Shown here piece by piece: positions 22,009 to 30,932 of a stretch of 64,000 nucleotides of DNA (the stretch's first letter is position 1; every line of letters starts with the position of its first letter). This stretch comes from Catenulispora pinisilvae (GTDB lineage: Bacteria > Actinomycetota > Actinomycetes > Streptomycetales > Catenulisporaceae). Location of the stretch: the NCBI RefSeq assembly GCF_015356865.1, contig NZ_JAAFZA010000018.1, forward strand, positions 1-64,000, read 5' to 3'. Position numbers and translations under genes: made by a program. The notes under the pieces were generated by a model. That model worked only from the letters and a program-made list of their open reading frames with translations. It ran no database searches and was not told the origin of the DNA.

Positions 22009-24119
22009 GCGGTGTCGTCGATGACGAACGACGTCTGAAGCTCGTAGTCCTCGCTACCGGTGAACTTCAGCGTGACGTTCTGCCCGAGGTAGCTGGCCAG
22101 GCTGAAGGAGTGCTGGGTGTAGCCGCTATTGGCGTTCAGGTTGCTGTACGTCGCCAGCGTCCCCAGCACGCTCCCGGCGGAGTTGAGCACCTGCACCTGA
22201 AGCGTGTCGTACGCCTTCGTGGTGCTGGTCTCGGCGGTGTCGACGTGCAGCCAGAACGAGAAGTCCGCCGACGTGCAGGTGGCCGGGATGCTGACGCTCT
22301 GCGCAAGCGTGTCGGTGTGGGCGGTGCCGTAGCCGTCGAGCCAGGCGTCGTAGCTCCCCGAGTGCGAGGGCTCAGAGGCGGTGTCGCTGTTGACGACGCT
22401 GGCCGACGTGGCCCACGGGGACGCGCTGCCGGTCTCGAACCCGGAGTTGCCGAGCAGCTGCGCGGCCGTGCAGCCGCCACCGCCGGAGGAGCTGACCGTC
22501 CACGTGAATGAGGTCGAGCCGGAAGCCGAACCAGACGACGCGGTCACCGTCACGGTCGACGAACCGGCAGCGGACGGCGTACCGGTGACGGCGCCGGAGG
22601 AGCTGATCGACAGCCCGGCCGGAAGGCCGGTCGCCGAGTAAGTCAGAGCTTTGCTGGCCGAGTCCGTGCCCGAGATCTGGAGAGTGCTGATCGCGGTACC
22701 GACAGTCGAGCTCTGGTTGCCGGGGTTGGTGACCGAGACGGTTTCGGTGCCACCGCTGCCGCCGGTCGACAGGCCGGCGATGCCGTTGGGGGTGCCGATG
22801 CCGGTCGGGCCGTCGTAGCCGGTTCCGGCAGTGCACACGTAGGACGGCGTGCAGGTGCCGTCATTGCCGGAGGTGACGTCGTTGAAGTTGCTGGTGTGCT
22901 GGTAGATGTCCTGCGCCGGAGTCGCACCTGCGTTACCGGCGAGCGCGAACATCGCAGCCACCATCGGCGAGGACGCCGACGTACCGCCGACCTCCTGCCA
23001 ACCGCTGTTGCCGTTCGACGTGTCGTAGACGGCGACACCGGTGGCCGGGTCGGCGTCCGCCGCGACGTCGTTGTCGACGCGCTTGGAGCAGCCGGACGGC
23101 AGGTTCAGTGCGGTCTGCCAAGCAGGCTGCGCCTCGTAGGCCGAGCAACCGGAACCGGTGCCCTCAGAGCCCGGCGTGGTGTTCCACACCGACTCGGTCC
23201 AGCCGCGCGAGTTGGACGACGTGGTCAGGTTGGTACCGCCGACCGACACCACGTTCGGCGAGGTGGCCGGGTACGAGGCCCCGTAGTCGGAGTCACCGGC
23301 GGAGACCGTGGTCACGATCCCGGAGGCGTGGGTGAAGTACTGGCTGTCCTGCGAGGTCTCGGTGGAGGACTCGCTGCCGCCCCAGGAGTTCGATATGTAC
23401 CCGGCCAGGCTCGCCGCGGCGGTCTGCGCGACGTAGAGCCCGTCGCTGGAGTCGTCGTTCGCCTCGACCAGCACGATCTTGCACAGCGGGCAGATCGCGG
23501 AGGCCATGTCCAGGTCCAGGGACTCCTCCACGGTCCAGTCGTCGCCGGACGGCGGCGCGGACGGAAGCGGGGACGTCTGGCCGTTCTGGTTCACCTTGGT
23601 GAAGTTCGCCGCGGGCAGCCCGGCGGCCGACCGGTACGCCGCCAGGTCCGACGCCGCGTTCGCGTCGTCATAAGCGTCGACGATCGCGATGGTGCGACCG
23701 GCCCCGTTCGCCGCCGAAGCCGAGGTCAGGTTGTATGCCGACTGCAACTGCGAGGGCCCGTACCCGACACCGGAGGGAATCGCGTCCGGGGAAGCCGAGG
23801 CCGCGGTGGGGCGAACCCCGTTCCGCTTCAACGCGAAGCAGGACTGGTGGCCGACGACGATCACCGCCGAGCACGCGTGGCTGGACCCCTGGTTCTCGCC
23901 CGTGACAGCGGGCTGCGAAGCGTGGGCGGAGCCCGTCGCCTCCGTGCTGATCAGGTTCGCGGTCACGTTCGCGGTCACCGCCGCGGCGTTCGCGGCCGGG
24001 GCGGCGGCGGACGTGCCGGGGCTCGTGGCCCCCGACGCCGCGCCGACCGACAGCGCGCCGCTGACGGCGGCCGCCGTTGCCAGACACGCGAGTGCGCGCA
24101 GGCGTGAGCTGATTCTCAC
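21993..24119 (-). CDS. Secreted S53 (sedolisin/kumamolisin-like) peptidase with Ig-like and C-terminal binding module
   Basis: 708 residues. A signal peptide (core about 9-29) is followed by a short pro-region and an S53 catalytic domain. The catalytic triad is E198 and D202 in [10 protein letters not shown] and S381 in GGTSASSP; the oxyanion Asp is D276 in SAGDSDYG. The domain ends with [13 protein letters not shown], where the family binds calcium. A putative Ig/He_PIG-type domain ([15 protein letters not shown] through GSTSFTWTV) and a C-terminal module beginning [20 protein letters not shown] follow. S53 enzymes are serine-carboxyl peptidases often active at acid pH. GTG 24119 is used; GAGAGGG lies about 11 bases upstream. 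It is a close paralogue of the gene at 27328. Confidence 0.9.
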   Translation of the reverse strand: MRISSRLRALACLATAAAVSGALSVGAASGATSPGTSAAAPAANAAAVTANVTANLISTEATGSAHASQPAVTGENQGSSHACSAVIVVGHQSCFALKRNGVRPTAASASPDAIPSGVGYGPSQLQSAYNLTSASAANGAGRTIAIVDAYDDANAASDLAAYRSAAGLPAANFTKVNQNGQTSPLPSAPPSGDDWTVEESLDLDMASAICPLCKIVLVEANDDSSDGLYVAQTAAASLAGYISNSWGGSESSTETSQDSQYFTHASGIVTTVSAGDSDYGASYPATSPNVVSVGGTNLTTSSNSRGWTESVWNTTPGSEGTGSGCSAYEAQPAWQTALNLPSGCSKRVDNDVAADADPATGVAVYDTSNGNSGWQEVGGTSASSPMVAAMFALAGNAGATPAQDIYQHTSNFNDVTSGNDGTCTPSYVCTAGTGYDGPTGIGTPNGIAGLSTGGSGGTETVSVTNPGNQSSTVGTAISTLQISGTDSASKALTYSATGLPAGLSISSSGAVTGTPSAAGSSTVTVTASSGSASGSTSFTWTVSSSGGGGCTAAQLLGNSGFETGSASPWATSASVVNSDTASEPSHSGSYDAWLDGYGTAHTDTLAQSVSIPATCTSADFSFWLHVDTAETSTTKAYDTLQVQVLNSAGSVLGTLATYSNLNANSGYTQHSFSLASYLGQNVTLKFTGSEDYELQTSFVIDDTALNVR

Positions 24120-24332
24120 TGAGGTGTGTCCCTCTCGGTGTGGGGAGGTGGCGAGACCCCTGGTGCGGCCACCCGAAGTGTGGAGCCGTCACGGAGAATC
24201 AGAAGACCGCGGTGACCTGACCCCGGAGTCGTGCAGTGTGGTGCGGGGCAGGGCACCGCAGCGGTGGGCCCTGATCCCCCGTGCGGTGGTGCTGTGCCGT
24301 GCAGTTGATGTTGCTTCAGGCCTCGAGTGGGG

Positions 24333-24361
24333 AAATTAGCGGCGCGAAGTTGATCGGTCAA
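24333..24361 (-). promoter_or_regulatory. Promoter of the first S53 gene
   Basis: On the minus strand TTGACC and TAATTT are separated by 17 bp. The same arrangement with neighbouring sequence is conserved upstream of the paralogue at 29615-29643. The predicted 5' leader is about 200 nt long. Confidence 0.65.
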
Positions 24362-24391
24362 CGGGCACTTATGTAAACACGCGGAGAAGAA

Positions 24392-24784
24392 TCAGCCATC
24401 CTCATCGGTCGCGTCGTCGGCGAGGAGCTGACGGACCTCCAGCGCGGCCCGCAACGCCTGGTTCTCCTCGGTCGAGAGCTGCTCCAGGAAGTGGACGAAC
24501 GACACCGTCTGGTTGCTGCTGGTGGCCAGCGCGTCGCACATCAGCTGCGCGGTGTAGTGCTCGCGCGAGGCGACGGCCTCGTAGGCGTGCGCCCGGCCCT
24601 GGCGCTGCCGGCGCAGCCAGCCTTTGCGGCACAGCCGTTCCATGACGGTCAGCACCGTTGTGTAGGCGAGCTTCCGGTCGGTGTTCACGTCATAGAGGAT
24701 GTCGCGGACCAGCACCGGGCGATTGTGCCGCCACACGCGGTCCATCACCTGGGCTTCCAGTTCGCCGAACTGCCGCAGAGCCAC
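24392..24784 (-). CDS. BlaI/MecI-family repressor
   Basis: 130 residues, close to MecI size. The winged helix is QFGELEAQVMDRVWRHNRPV, LVRDILYDVNTDRKLAYTTV, LTVMERLCRKGWLRRQRQGR, and the C-terminal half is the dimerisation helix region. In classical systems BlaI is cleaved through a BlaR1 sensor protease, but no BlaR1 gene is present here, as in many actinobacterial BlaI-like regulators. It starts at GTG 24784 without a clear ribosome-binding site. The divergent partner is a serine-recombinase-like gene and a perfect dyad lies between them, suggesting joint control. Confidence 0.87.
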   Translation of the reverse strand: MALRQFGELEAQVMDRVWRHNRPVLVRDILYDVNTDRKLAYTTVLTVMERLCRKGWLRRQRQGRAHAYEAVASREHYTAQLMCDALATSSNQTVSFVHFLEQLSTEENQALRAALEVRQLLADDATDEDG

Positions 24785-24856
24785 GGTGGCAGCGTAAACG
24801 AGTCACCGGCGATTGTCGTCGGTCTTGCGCGGACGAACTGGGAACCAGGACTCTAC

Positions 24857-24879
24857 ATCTACTAGTTAGGCTAGTAGAT
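24857..24879. promoter_or_regulatory. BlaI-type operator between divergent genes
   Basis: ATCTACTAG and CTAGTAGAT are perfect 9-bp arms around TTAGG. The TACTA/TAGTA half-sites resemble BlaI/MecI operators. A TAGATT -10-like element overlaps the right arm, seven bases before the recombinase ATG, so that mRNA is probably leaderless and the repressor would block polymerase directly. Confidence 0.7.
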
Positions 24880-24886
24880 TGAGTTC

Positions 24887-26239
24887 ATGGCTGTGCTGGG
24901 CGAAGCAGGTGCCGTAGGGGCGCTCTACTGTTGCGTTCCTAGGCGGGGCGACGGCGACCAAACGCCGGTTGACGTGCAGGAACGACAGGGTCGTAAGTAC
25001 GCCGCGGGGATCGGGATCATGGTGCCGGCGCACCTGGTGTTCGCCGATGAGCGGCGCTCCGTATGGAATGCGGGGAGCGAGCGGCCGGGGTGGGCCAGGC
25101 TGCTTACGGCGGTGCGTAGTGGTCGGGTGCCGGCCGTGCTGTTGCTCAAGCCGTTGATGCTGGTCCGGCACCGCCCGGCCGACGCGGTCGAGTTGTTGAT
25201 CGCGGCGCAGGAGCACGGGATCGACCTGTATTCGATGGGTGACACGCTGGACCTCACGGATCCGAAGGGCCGCGAGACGGCGTTGTCCCAAGCCCGCCAG
25301 TTCGCCGGCAAGGCCGCCTCGTTGTCGAAGACCGTCCAGAAGCTGCGCCGCCAGAACGCCGACGACGGCCGGCCGCACGGCGGCGGTCGCCGGGCCTACG
25401 GCTACGGGCCGGGAATGCACCCGCTGATCGAGGAAGAGGCGCAGACCGTCCGGGAGATCTACGCACGATTCCTGGCCGGGGACAGCCTGCGCGCCATCGC
25501 CGGCGGTCTCAACACCCGCGGCATCCCGACCGTGACCGGCGCCACCTGGACCACCGGCGGCGTCAGCCGCATCCTGGACGCCCCGCGCTACGCGGGTCTG
25601 CGCGTCTTCCAAGGCGGCGTCGAATCCATCGACGGTCTGCGGCGCGCCGTCTGGGAGCCGTGCGTCGACATCGAGGACTGGAAACGCGCCCAGGCCGAGC
25701 GCGCCGCGCGCAGCGCCGCCGCCGACAACCGGCCGCGCGCGGACTATCTGTTGACCGGCCTGGTGGTGTGCGAACGGTGCCGCGACCACATGGTCGGCTC
25801 GATCGTCGGCGACTACCGGATGTACGCCTGCGCTTCGAAGAACAAGCCGGCGCCCGAGCGGTGCAACCGCCACATCGGCGCGAAGTCGCTGGAGGAGTAC
25901 GTCCAGCAGGCGGCCGTCGAGGTCCTCCAGCACAGCAGCACGGTCCCGGCCCCCTCCGACCTCCCGGTCACGGTGCGCCGAGGCCCGGTCGGCAGCCCCG
26001 ATCGCACGGACCAGTTCCGCACCGGCCACGGCCGCGTGGAGACGCAGAGTGCTTATGTCCTGGACGGCGTCGTCACCGGCCCCGAGGCCCCCAGCGCCTG
26101 GTGGCGCCTGCCCGAGCCGCGACGCCGCGACGTACTGCGCTTCTTGTTCGCCTCGATCGAGATAGGGGACAAGACCACCAGCCGGAGCGTCTTCGACACC
26201 AGCCGGATCAAGATCCTGCCGGGGCTGTCGCTGGACTAG
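24887..26239 (+). CDS. Serine-recombinase-like protein lacking the catalytic serine
   Basis: 450 residues. The N-terminal resolvase-like domain keeps the fold pattern (D-E-R-R-S then R-P-G-W-A-R-L-L, and a DLYSMGD strand), but the canonical Y-x-R-x-S start is here Y14-C-C-V-P18, so both the active-site Arg and the nucleophilic Ser are missing, and the D-R-x-x-R motif reads KPLMLVRHR. A recombinase domain follows (GRRAYGYGPGMHPLIEEEAQ through SRILDAPRYAGLRVF), then a zinc-ribbon (C295, C298, about C315, about C326). It is shorter than many large serine integrases. It probably binds DNA but may not cut it. The ATG has no ribosome-binding site. It is divergent from a BlaI gene. Confidence 0.8.
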   Translation: MAVLGEAGAVGALYCCVPRRGDGDQTPVDVQERQGRKYAAGIGIMVPAHLVFADERRSVWNAGSERPGWARLLTAVRSGRVPAVLLLKPLMLVRHRPADAVELLIAAQEHGIDLYSMGDTLDLTDPKGRETALSQARQFAGKAASLSKTVQKLRRQNADDGRPHGGGRRAYGYGPGMHPLIEEEAQTVREIYARFLAGDSLRAIAGGLNTRGIPTVTGATWTTGGVSRILDAPRYAGLRVFQGGVESIDGLRRAVWEPCVDIEDWKRAQAERAARSAAADNRPRADYLLTGLVVCERCRDHMVGSIVGDYRMYACASKNKPAPERCNRHIGAKSLEEYVQQAAVEVLQHSSTVPAPSDLPVTVRRGPVGSPDRTDQFRTGHGRVETQSAYVLDGVVTGPEAPSAWWRLPEPRRRDVLRFLFASIEIGDKTTSRSVFDTSRIKILPGLSLD

Positions 26240-26249
26240 CGGCTAGCGC
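26236..26249 (+). repeat. Duplicated stop-codon heptamer
   Basis: The recombinase gene ends in CTAGCGG and is followed by CTAGCGC, duplicating the TAG. A short T-tract follows at 26250-26255 but the hairpin before it is weak. Confidence 0.5.
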
Positions 26250-26293
26250 CTTTTTCCTGCCACCACGTGCGGGTTTGACAGTACCCTGAGAGG

Positions 26294-27253
26294 ATGGACG
26301 CGCCGTGGTCGCGGTGGCCGCCCTACGTGGAGACCGAGTTCCGCGTCGAGGCGCTCAAAGCCGTGCGCAAGGCAGGCCTCGATGAGCGTGACGGCCTGCA
26401 ATCTCTGGAAGAAGAGCGCAGGACTATAAACAGGGTGGTGGCGCCGGAGTACTTGCGGTGGCGCGTTGCTCATAGTGGTGAGCGTAGGGCTGCCCGCCGG
26501 GCCGGGCGGCGGGCTCACTGGTACGAGTCATGGGGGTACGGCCTCTGGGTCGTGGTTCTCATAGTGATCTGGGCGTGCACCACCGGTGCGGTGTTCGCGG
26601 AGGCCGCCGGCGACGCAGTTTCTCTGGCCGACGTCCTCGCGGGACAGCAGTCGACGTCGTTTCCCGGGGGAATGTTGTGCGAGGGCGGCCCCGCAGGGCT
26701 GCGTGCCTTGGCCGCGGCGGGGCGCGACACCGGGATCATGCTCGCAGCCCTGATCCTGCTCGCAGCCGTTTTCGCGCTGCGCCTGCACCCGATCGGCAAG
26801 GCCGGCGACGAATTCTTTCCGTCGCTGCGCACCGCGCGGACGCGCCGAGCGCGCCAGGCACTCGAAGCACGCGACCTGGCTCACGCGGCCTGGGGTAACG
26901 CGCTGCGGGCGGAAAGCATGACGCCGTTTCTCCGTGCAGCACCAGGTGAACGCGCAACGGCAATGCGGGTCCGCACGCGGGCCAGGCGCCGCGGCTTTGC
27001 GGCCCGCCTAGCGACTCGCACCCTGGGCTGCATCGCGGTCGTCCTGTCCGTTCTCGGGACCCTCGTCGCTTTCTTCGCCGCCTGCTTTGGGGCGGTCCAA
27101 GCATTCGAATGGCTCACCGACCTCACCGGTGGCCGCCCTACTCTCTGTTTGAGTACGTCACCGGGTGTCCACGCACTGTCGAGCCTGATTGTCGTAGCTG
27201 TGACCGCCTCCCCGCTCCTGGTCTGGCTGCGCCGTGACCGTGGCAATAGCTGA
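26294..27253 (+). CDS. Unrecognised membrane protein
   Basis: 319 residues with an N-terminal Arg-rich cytosolic region (about 1-80) and four hydrophobic segments (about 84-104, 148-165, 238-262, 290-308). Long basic loops (RTARTRRARQALEAR and RVRTRARRRGF) separate them. The arrangement suggests a scaffold or sensor rather than a transporter. No family is recognised. Start at ATG 26294; no strong ribosome-binding site is present. It is co-directional with the recombinase gene after 54 bp and ends at a perfect hairpin. Confidence 0.6.
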   Translation: MDAPWSRWPPYVETEFRVEALKAVRKAGLDERDGLQSLEEERRTINRVVAPEYLRWRVAHSGERRAARRAGRRAHWYESWGYGLWVVVLIVIWACTTGAVFAEAAGDAVSLADVLAGQQSTSFPGGMLCEGGPAGLRALAAAGRDTGIMLAALILLAAVFALRLHPIGKAGDEFFPSLRTARTRRARQALEARDLAHAAWGNALRAESMTPFLRAAPGERATAMRVRTRARRRGFAARLATRTLGCIAVVLSVLGTLVAFFAACFGAVQAFEWLTDLTGGRPTLCLSTSPGVHALSSLIVVAVTASPLLVWLRRDRGNS

Positions 27254-27256
27254 GCA

Positions 27257-27288
27257 CGGGTGGCAGACCGGCGCCGGTCTGCCACCCG
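27257..27288. terminator. Perfect palindrome between convergent genes
   Basis: A 32-bp uninterrupted palindrome centred on GGCGCC lies three bases after the membrane protein stop and before the convergent S53 gene. No T-tract follows; a bidirectional terminator is the likely role. Confidence 0.7.
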
Positions 27289-27327
27289 CAGCTCAAAGTG
27301 GTGCGGTTTGGCTCCTAGCCCCAGTTA

Positions 27328-29430
27328 CTAGTCCACGTTGAGGGCGTTGTCGTCGTTGACGAACGAGGTGTACCCGTCGCCGATCTCGGTGCCGGTGAAG
27401 TTGATGGTGATCGTCTGGCCGATGTAAGGGGCCAGGTTGTAGGAGAACTGCGAATAGCCGTTGTTGGCGTCCAGGTTCGAGAACGTGTGCAGGGTCGACA
27501 GGACCGTGCCGGAGGAGTTCAGGACCTGGACGGCCAGGGTGTCCTCGGCCGAGCCCGAGACGTTGCCGGTGTCGATGTGCAGCCAGAAGGACAGGTTGGC
27601 GCTCGTGCAGGTGGCCGGGATGCTGACGCTCTGCGCGAGGGTGTCGGTGTGGTTGGTGCCGTAGCCGTCGAGCCAGGCGTCGTAGCTGCCGGAGTGGGCC
27701 GGTTCGTCGGTGGTGTCGCTGTTGATGACGCCGGAGGACGCGGTCCAGGGCGACGCGCTACCAGTCTCGAAGCCGGGGTTGCCGAGCAGCTGCGCCGCGG
27801 TGCAGCCGCCGCCACCGCCGGAGGTGTTGACGGTCCAGGTGAAGGAGGTCGAGCCGGAGGCGGTGCCCGAGGACGCCGTGACCGTCACGCTGGAGGTGCC
27901 GGTGCCGGTCGGGGTGCCGGTGATGGCGCCGGAGCTGCTGATCGACAGGCCGGCCGGGAGCCCGGTGGCCGAGTAGGTCAGCGACTTGCCCGCCGAGTCC
28001 GAACCCGAGACCTGCAAAGTCGAGATCGCGGTGCCCTGAGTGGAGGTCTGGTTGCCGGGGTTGGTGACCGAGACGGTTTCGGTGCCGCTGCCGCCGGTCG
28101 ACAGGCCGGTGACGCCGTTGGGGGTGCCGATGCCGGTCGGGCCGTCGTAGCCGGTTCCGGCGGTGCACAGGTAGGACGGGGTGCAGGTGCCGTCGTTGCC
28201 GGAGGTGATGTCGTAGAAGTTGCTGGTGTGCTGGTAGATGTCCTGCGCCGGGGTGGCGCCGGCGTTGCCGGCGAGGGCGAACATGGCGGCGACCATGGGG
28301 GAGGAGGCTGACGTGCCGCCGACTTCGTTCCACCCGGTGTTGCCGTTGGAGGTGTCGTAGACGGCGACACCGGTGGCCGGGTCGGCGTCCGCCGCCACGT
28401 CGTTGTCGATCCGCTTGGAGCAGCCGGACGGCAGGTTCAGTGCGGTCTGCCAGGACGGCTCGGTCTCGTAGGACGAGCAACCGGAGCCGGTGCCTTCAGA
28501 GCCTTGTGAGGTGTTCCACACCGACTCGGTCCAGCCGCGAGAGTTGGACGACGTGGTCAGGTTGGTGCCGCCGACTGAGACGACGTTGGGCGAGGTCGCC
28601 GGGTAGCTGGCGCCGTAGTCGGAGTCACCGGCGGACACGGTGGTCACGATGCCGGAGGCGTGGGTGAAGTACTGGCTGTCCTGCGTGCTCTCGGTGGAGG
28701 ATTCGCTGCCGCCCCAGGAGTTGGATATGTAGCCGGCCAGGCTCGCGGCGGTGTTCTGCGCGATGTAGAGGCCGTCGCTGGAGTCGTCGGCGGCTTCGAC
28801 CAGCACGATGCTGCACAGCGGGCAGATCGCGGAGGCCATGTCCAGGTCCAGGGACTCCTCAAGGGTCCAGTCGTCGCCGGCCGGTGGGGCCGAGGGCAGT
28901 GGCGAGGTCTGGCCGGTCTGGTTGACCTTCTTGAAGTTCCCCGCGGGCAGGCCCGCAGCGGACCGGTACGCCGCCAGGTCGGACGCGGCGTTCGCGTCGT
29001 CGTAGGCGTCGACCAGTGCGATGGTCTTGCCGGACCCGTTGGCGGCCGAGGTGGAGGTGAGGTTATAGGCCGACTGCAACTGCGAGGGCCCGTACCCGAC
29101 ACCGGACGGGATGGCGTTCGGGGAGGTCCCCGCGGTCGAGGCGTGGACCGCGTTCCGCTTCAGGGCGAAGCAGGACTCGTGGCCGACCACGATCACCGCC
29201 GGGCAGGCGTGGGACGAACCCTGATTCGCCGGGGTGAGGGCGGGCTGGGAGGCGTGGGCCGAGCCGGCCGCCTCGGCGGCGATCACGGCGGTGGCCGCCG
29301 ACGTGGCCGTGCCGGAGGACTGCGCGGTAGCTGCGGAAGCGCCGGTCGCGCTGCCGATCGCCAGCGCGCCGCCCATGGCGACGGCTGTTGCCAGGCACGC
29401 GAAAGCGCGCAGGCGTGAGGTGATTCTCAC
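27328..29430 (-). CDS. Secreted S53 peptidase, paralogue with Ig-like and C-terminal binding module
   Basis: 700 residues with the same architecture as the protein at 21993: signal peptide, S53 catalytic domain with [18 protein letters not shown] and GGTSASSP, an Ig-like domain, and the [21 protein letters not shown]-terminal module. All catalytic residues are intact. The catalytic domains look about 90% identical by eye, while the pro-regions and C-terminal modules are more diverged. GTG 29430 is chosen because GAGAGGGG lies about ten bases upstream and it matches the paralogue; the frame upstream of it is leader sequence. The two genes flank a five-kilobase block and face the same way, pointing to segmental duplication. 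Confidence 0.9.
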   Translation of the reverse strand: MRITSRLRAFACLATAVAMGGALAIGSATGASAATAQSSGTATSAATAVIAAEAAGSAHASQPALTPANQGSSHACPAVIVVGHESCFALKRNAVHASTAGTSPNAIPSGVGYGPSQLQSAYNLTSTSAANGSGKTIALVDAYDDANAASDLAAYRSAAGLPAGNFKKVNQTGQTSPLPSAPPAGDDWTLEESLDLDMASAICPLCSIVLVEAADDSSDGLYIAQNTAASLAGYISNSWGGSESSTESTQDSQYFTHASGIVTTVSAGDSDYGASYPATSPNVVSVGGTNLTTSSNSRGWTESVWNTSQGSEGTGSGCSSYETEPSWQTALNLPSGCSKRIDNDVAADADPATGVAVYDTSNGNTGWNEVGGTSASSPMVAAMFALAGNAGATPAQDIYQHTSNFYDITSGNDGTCTPSYLCTAGTGYDGPTGIGTPNGVTGLSTGGSGTETVSVTNPGNQTSTQGTAISTLQVSGSDSAGKSLTYSATGLPAGLSISSSGAITGTPTGTGTSSVTVTASSGTASGSTSFTWTVNTSGGGGGCTAAQLLGNPGFETGSASPWTASSGVINSDTTDEPAHSGSYDAWLDGYGTNHTDTLAQSVSIPATCTSANLSFWLHIDTGNVSGSAEDTLAVQVLNSSGTVLSTLHTFSNLDANNGYSQFSYNLAPYIGQTITINFTGTEIGDGYTSFVNDDNALNVD

Positions 29431-29614
29431 TGGGGTGGTTCCCCTCTCGATACGTGGGGATGGTGGCATGACCTGTGTGTGGTGCGGCCACCTTGCGGTA
29501 GGGGTGTGCCTGTCCCGGATCCGGCTGTGCCGTGGAGCTACGCAGTGCTCTGTTTCGCGGGAGCCGCCCAAAACCACTGACCGAACGGTCGGTTCCCTGA
29601 GGCCTCGACTAGGG

Positions 29615-29643
29615 AAGTTAGCGCTGCCGGGTAGGGAGGTCAA
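29615..29643 (-). promoter_or_regulatory. Promoter of the second S53 gene
   Basis: TTGACC and TAACTT on the minus strand, 17 bp apart, with the downstream CTAGTCGAGGCCT also shared in form with the paralogue. Outside this promoter the spacer 29431-29841 contains only the leader and an AT-richer stretch without a supportable gene. Confidence 0.65.
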
Positions 29644-29841
29644 CGGCGATTCGGACATATTCTCGAAGCCGCGACCGGTCGTCCGACGAACGTCGACAGT
29701 CGCTGGTAGTGACGCTGAATGACGACAGGGTGCCGATGTGCTGCTCCTCGAACCGACAGTCGTTCATCAAGGCTTGACAGACATACTGGTTTTGGGTCAT
29801 GCGGACGTATATCAGCGGCCCGACAAACTGTTAGTCCATCC

Positions 29842-30792
29842 TTAAGCACCAGCGCGCTTGACCGTGCGCAGCAGCGGCGCGCTCTGGATCTCCCGGACCC
29901 CGGGCAGCGCGCCGATGGCCTCGGTGAGGAACAGGTAGAAAGCCGTGCCGCTCGTCGTCACGATGGACGCCACCACATCGGTCGGACCCGTGGTGGCACC
30001 GGCGAACGCCACCTCCGCGAACCCGGCCAGTGCCCGCCCGACCGCCGACAGCCGGGCCGGTTCGACGGACAGCCATAGCAGGGCACTGAATCCGTAGCCG
30101 AAAGCCCGGCTGTCGACGTCGAGATCGAAGTACAGCGTCCCGTCGGCCTGGAGCGCGGCCAGTCGGCGGCGGACCGACGACTCGTCCAGGCCGGTCGCGG
30201 CGGCGAGCTCGGTGAACGGGGTGCGGCCGTCGCGGGCCAGTTCCGCGGCGAGGATCCGGTCAGCGGGGTCCAGGACGATCGCCGACTCGGGCCGGGGGCC
30301 GGCGGGCGGATCGGGAGTGAGCGCCGCGACCTGTTCGGCGTTCAGCGCCGTCGCCACCGGCTGCCAACCGTCCTCGTTGCCGGTGAAGGTGTGCACGACG
30401 CAGTAGGTGCTGATCGCGATGATCGGCTTGGTGGCCGGAAGCTGTTCCAGGAGCAGGGCCTCGCGGTCGTCATCCGGAGTCAGGATGCTGCACAACACCT
30501 CGGTGCCGCCGGAGGCGATGCGCACCCAGGACGTGTCCGCGCGCTTGGCCAGCGCCTGGGCGATCGCCACAGAGGAGCCGGGCGCGCACTGCAATCGGAT
30601 CATCCAGGTGGTCAGCCCGATGCGGCCGGCCGACAGCCCGCCGACGACTTTGACGGTCCCGGCCTGACGCAGTGCCCGGTAGCGGCGCGCGACCGTCTGG
30701 TCCGAGACGCCGAGGACGGCGGCGATGCGGCTGAACGACGCCCGGCCGTCGAGGCGCAGCGCGTGCGCGAGCTGGCGGTCGAGGAGATCCAC
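29842..30792 (-). CDS. Double-domain Lrp/AsnC-type regulator
   Basis: 316 residues made of two Lrp/AsnC half-proteins in tandem. The first HTH is DRQLAHALRLDGRASFSRIA with SDQTVARRYRALRQAGTVK (about 4-50) plus a RAM-like region; the second HTH is DRILAAELARDGRTPFTELA with DESSVRRRLAALQADG (about 178-225) followed by its own RAM-like region. This fused form is common in actinomycetes and probably replaces a homodimer. It starts at GTG 30792 with no ribosome-binding site. The divergent NADP-type oxidoreductase is the likely target. The effector, usually an amino acid or related small molecule, is unknown. Confidence 0.87.
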   Translation of the reverse strand: MDLLDRQLAHALRLDGRASFSRIAAVLGVSDQTVARRYRALRQAGTVKVVGGLSAGRIGLTTWMIRLQCAPGSSVAIAQALAKRADTSWVRIASGGTEVLCSILTPDDDREALLLEQLPATKPIIAISTYCVVHTFTGNEDGWQPVATALNAEQVAALTPDPPAGPRPESAIVLDPADRILAAELARDGRTPFTELAAATGLDESSVRRRLAALQADGTLYFDLDVDSRAFGYGFSALLWLSVEPARLSAVGRALAGFAEVAFAGATTGPTDVVASIVTTSGTAFYLFLTEAIGALPGVREIQSAPLLRTVKRAGA

Positions 30793-30932
30793 GCGGCTGA
30801 TCGTATGTCGAGAAGCGGCATCGGAATCACACTCACGTCGCTTTTCGGTGCGACAGGGCCGATCGATAGTGCGGGACGGTACGGCGGCTCAGGGTGGATT
30901 CCAGTAATCGCACCGATCTCCGGGAGATCCGC

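Noticed and set aside
29618-29849. Two short minus-strand frames in the AT-richer spacer
   Set aside because: Unusual amino-acid composition, overlap with the S53 promoter and no start signals.
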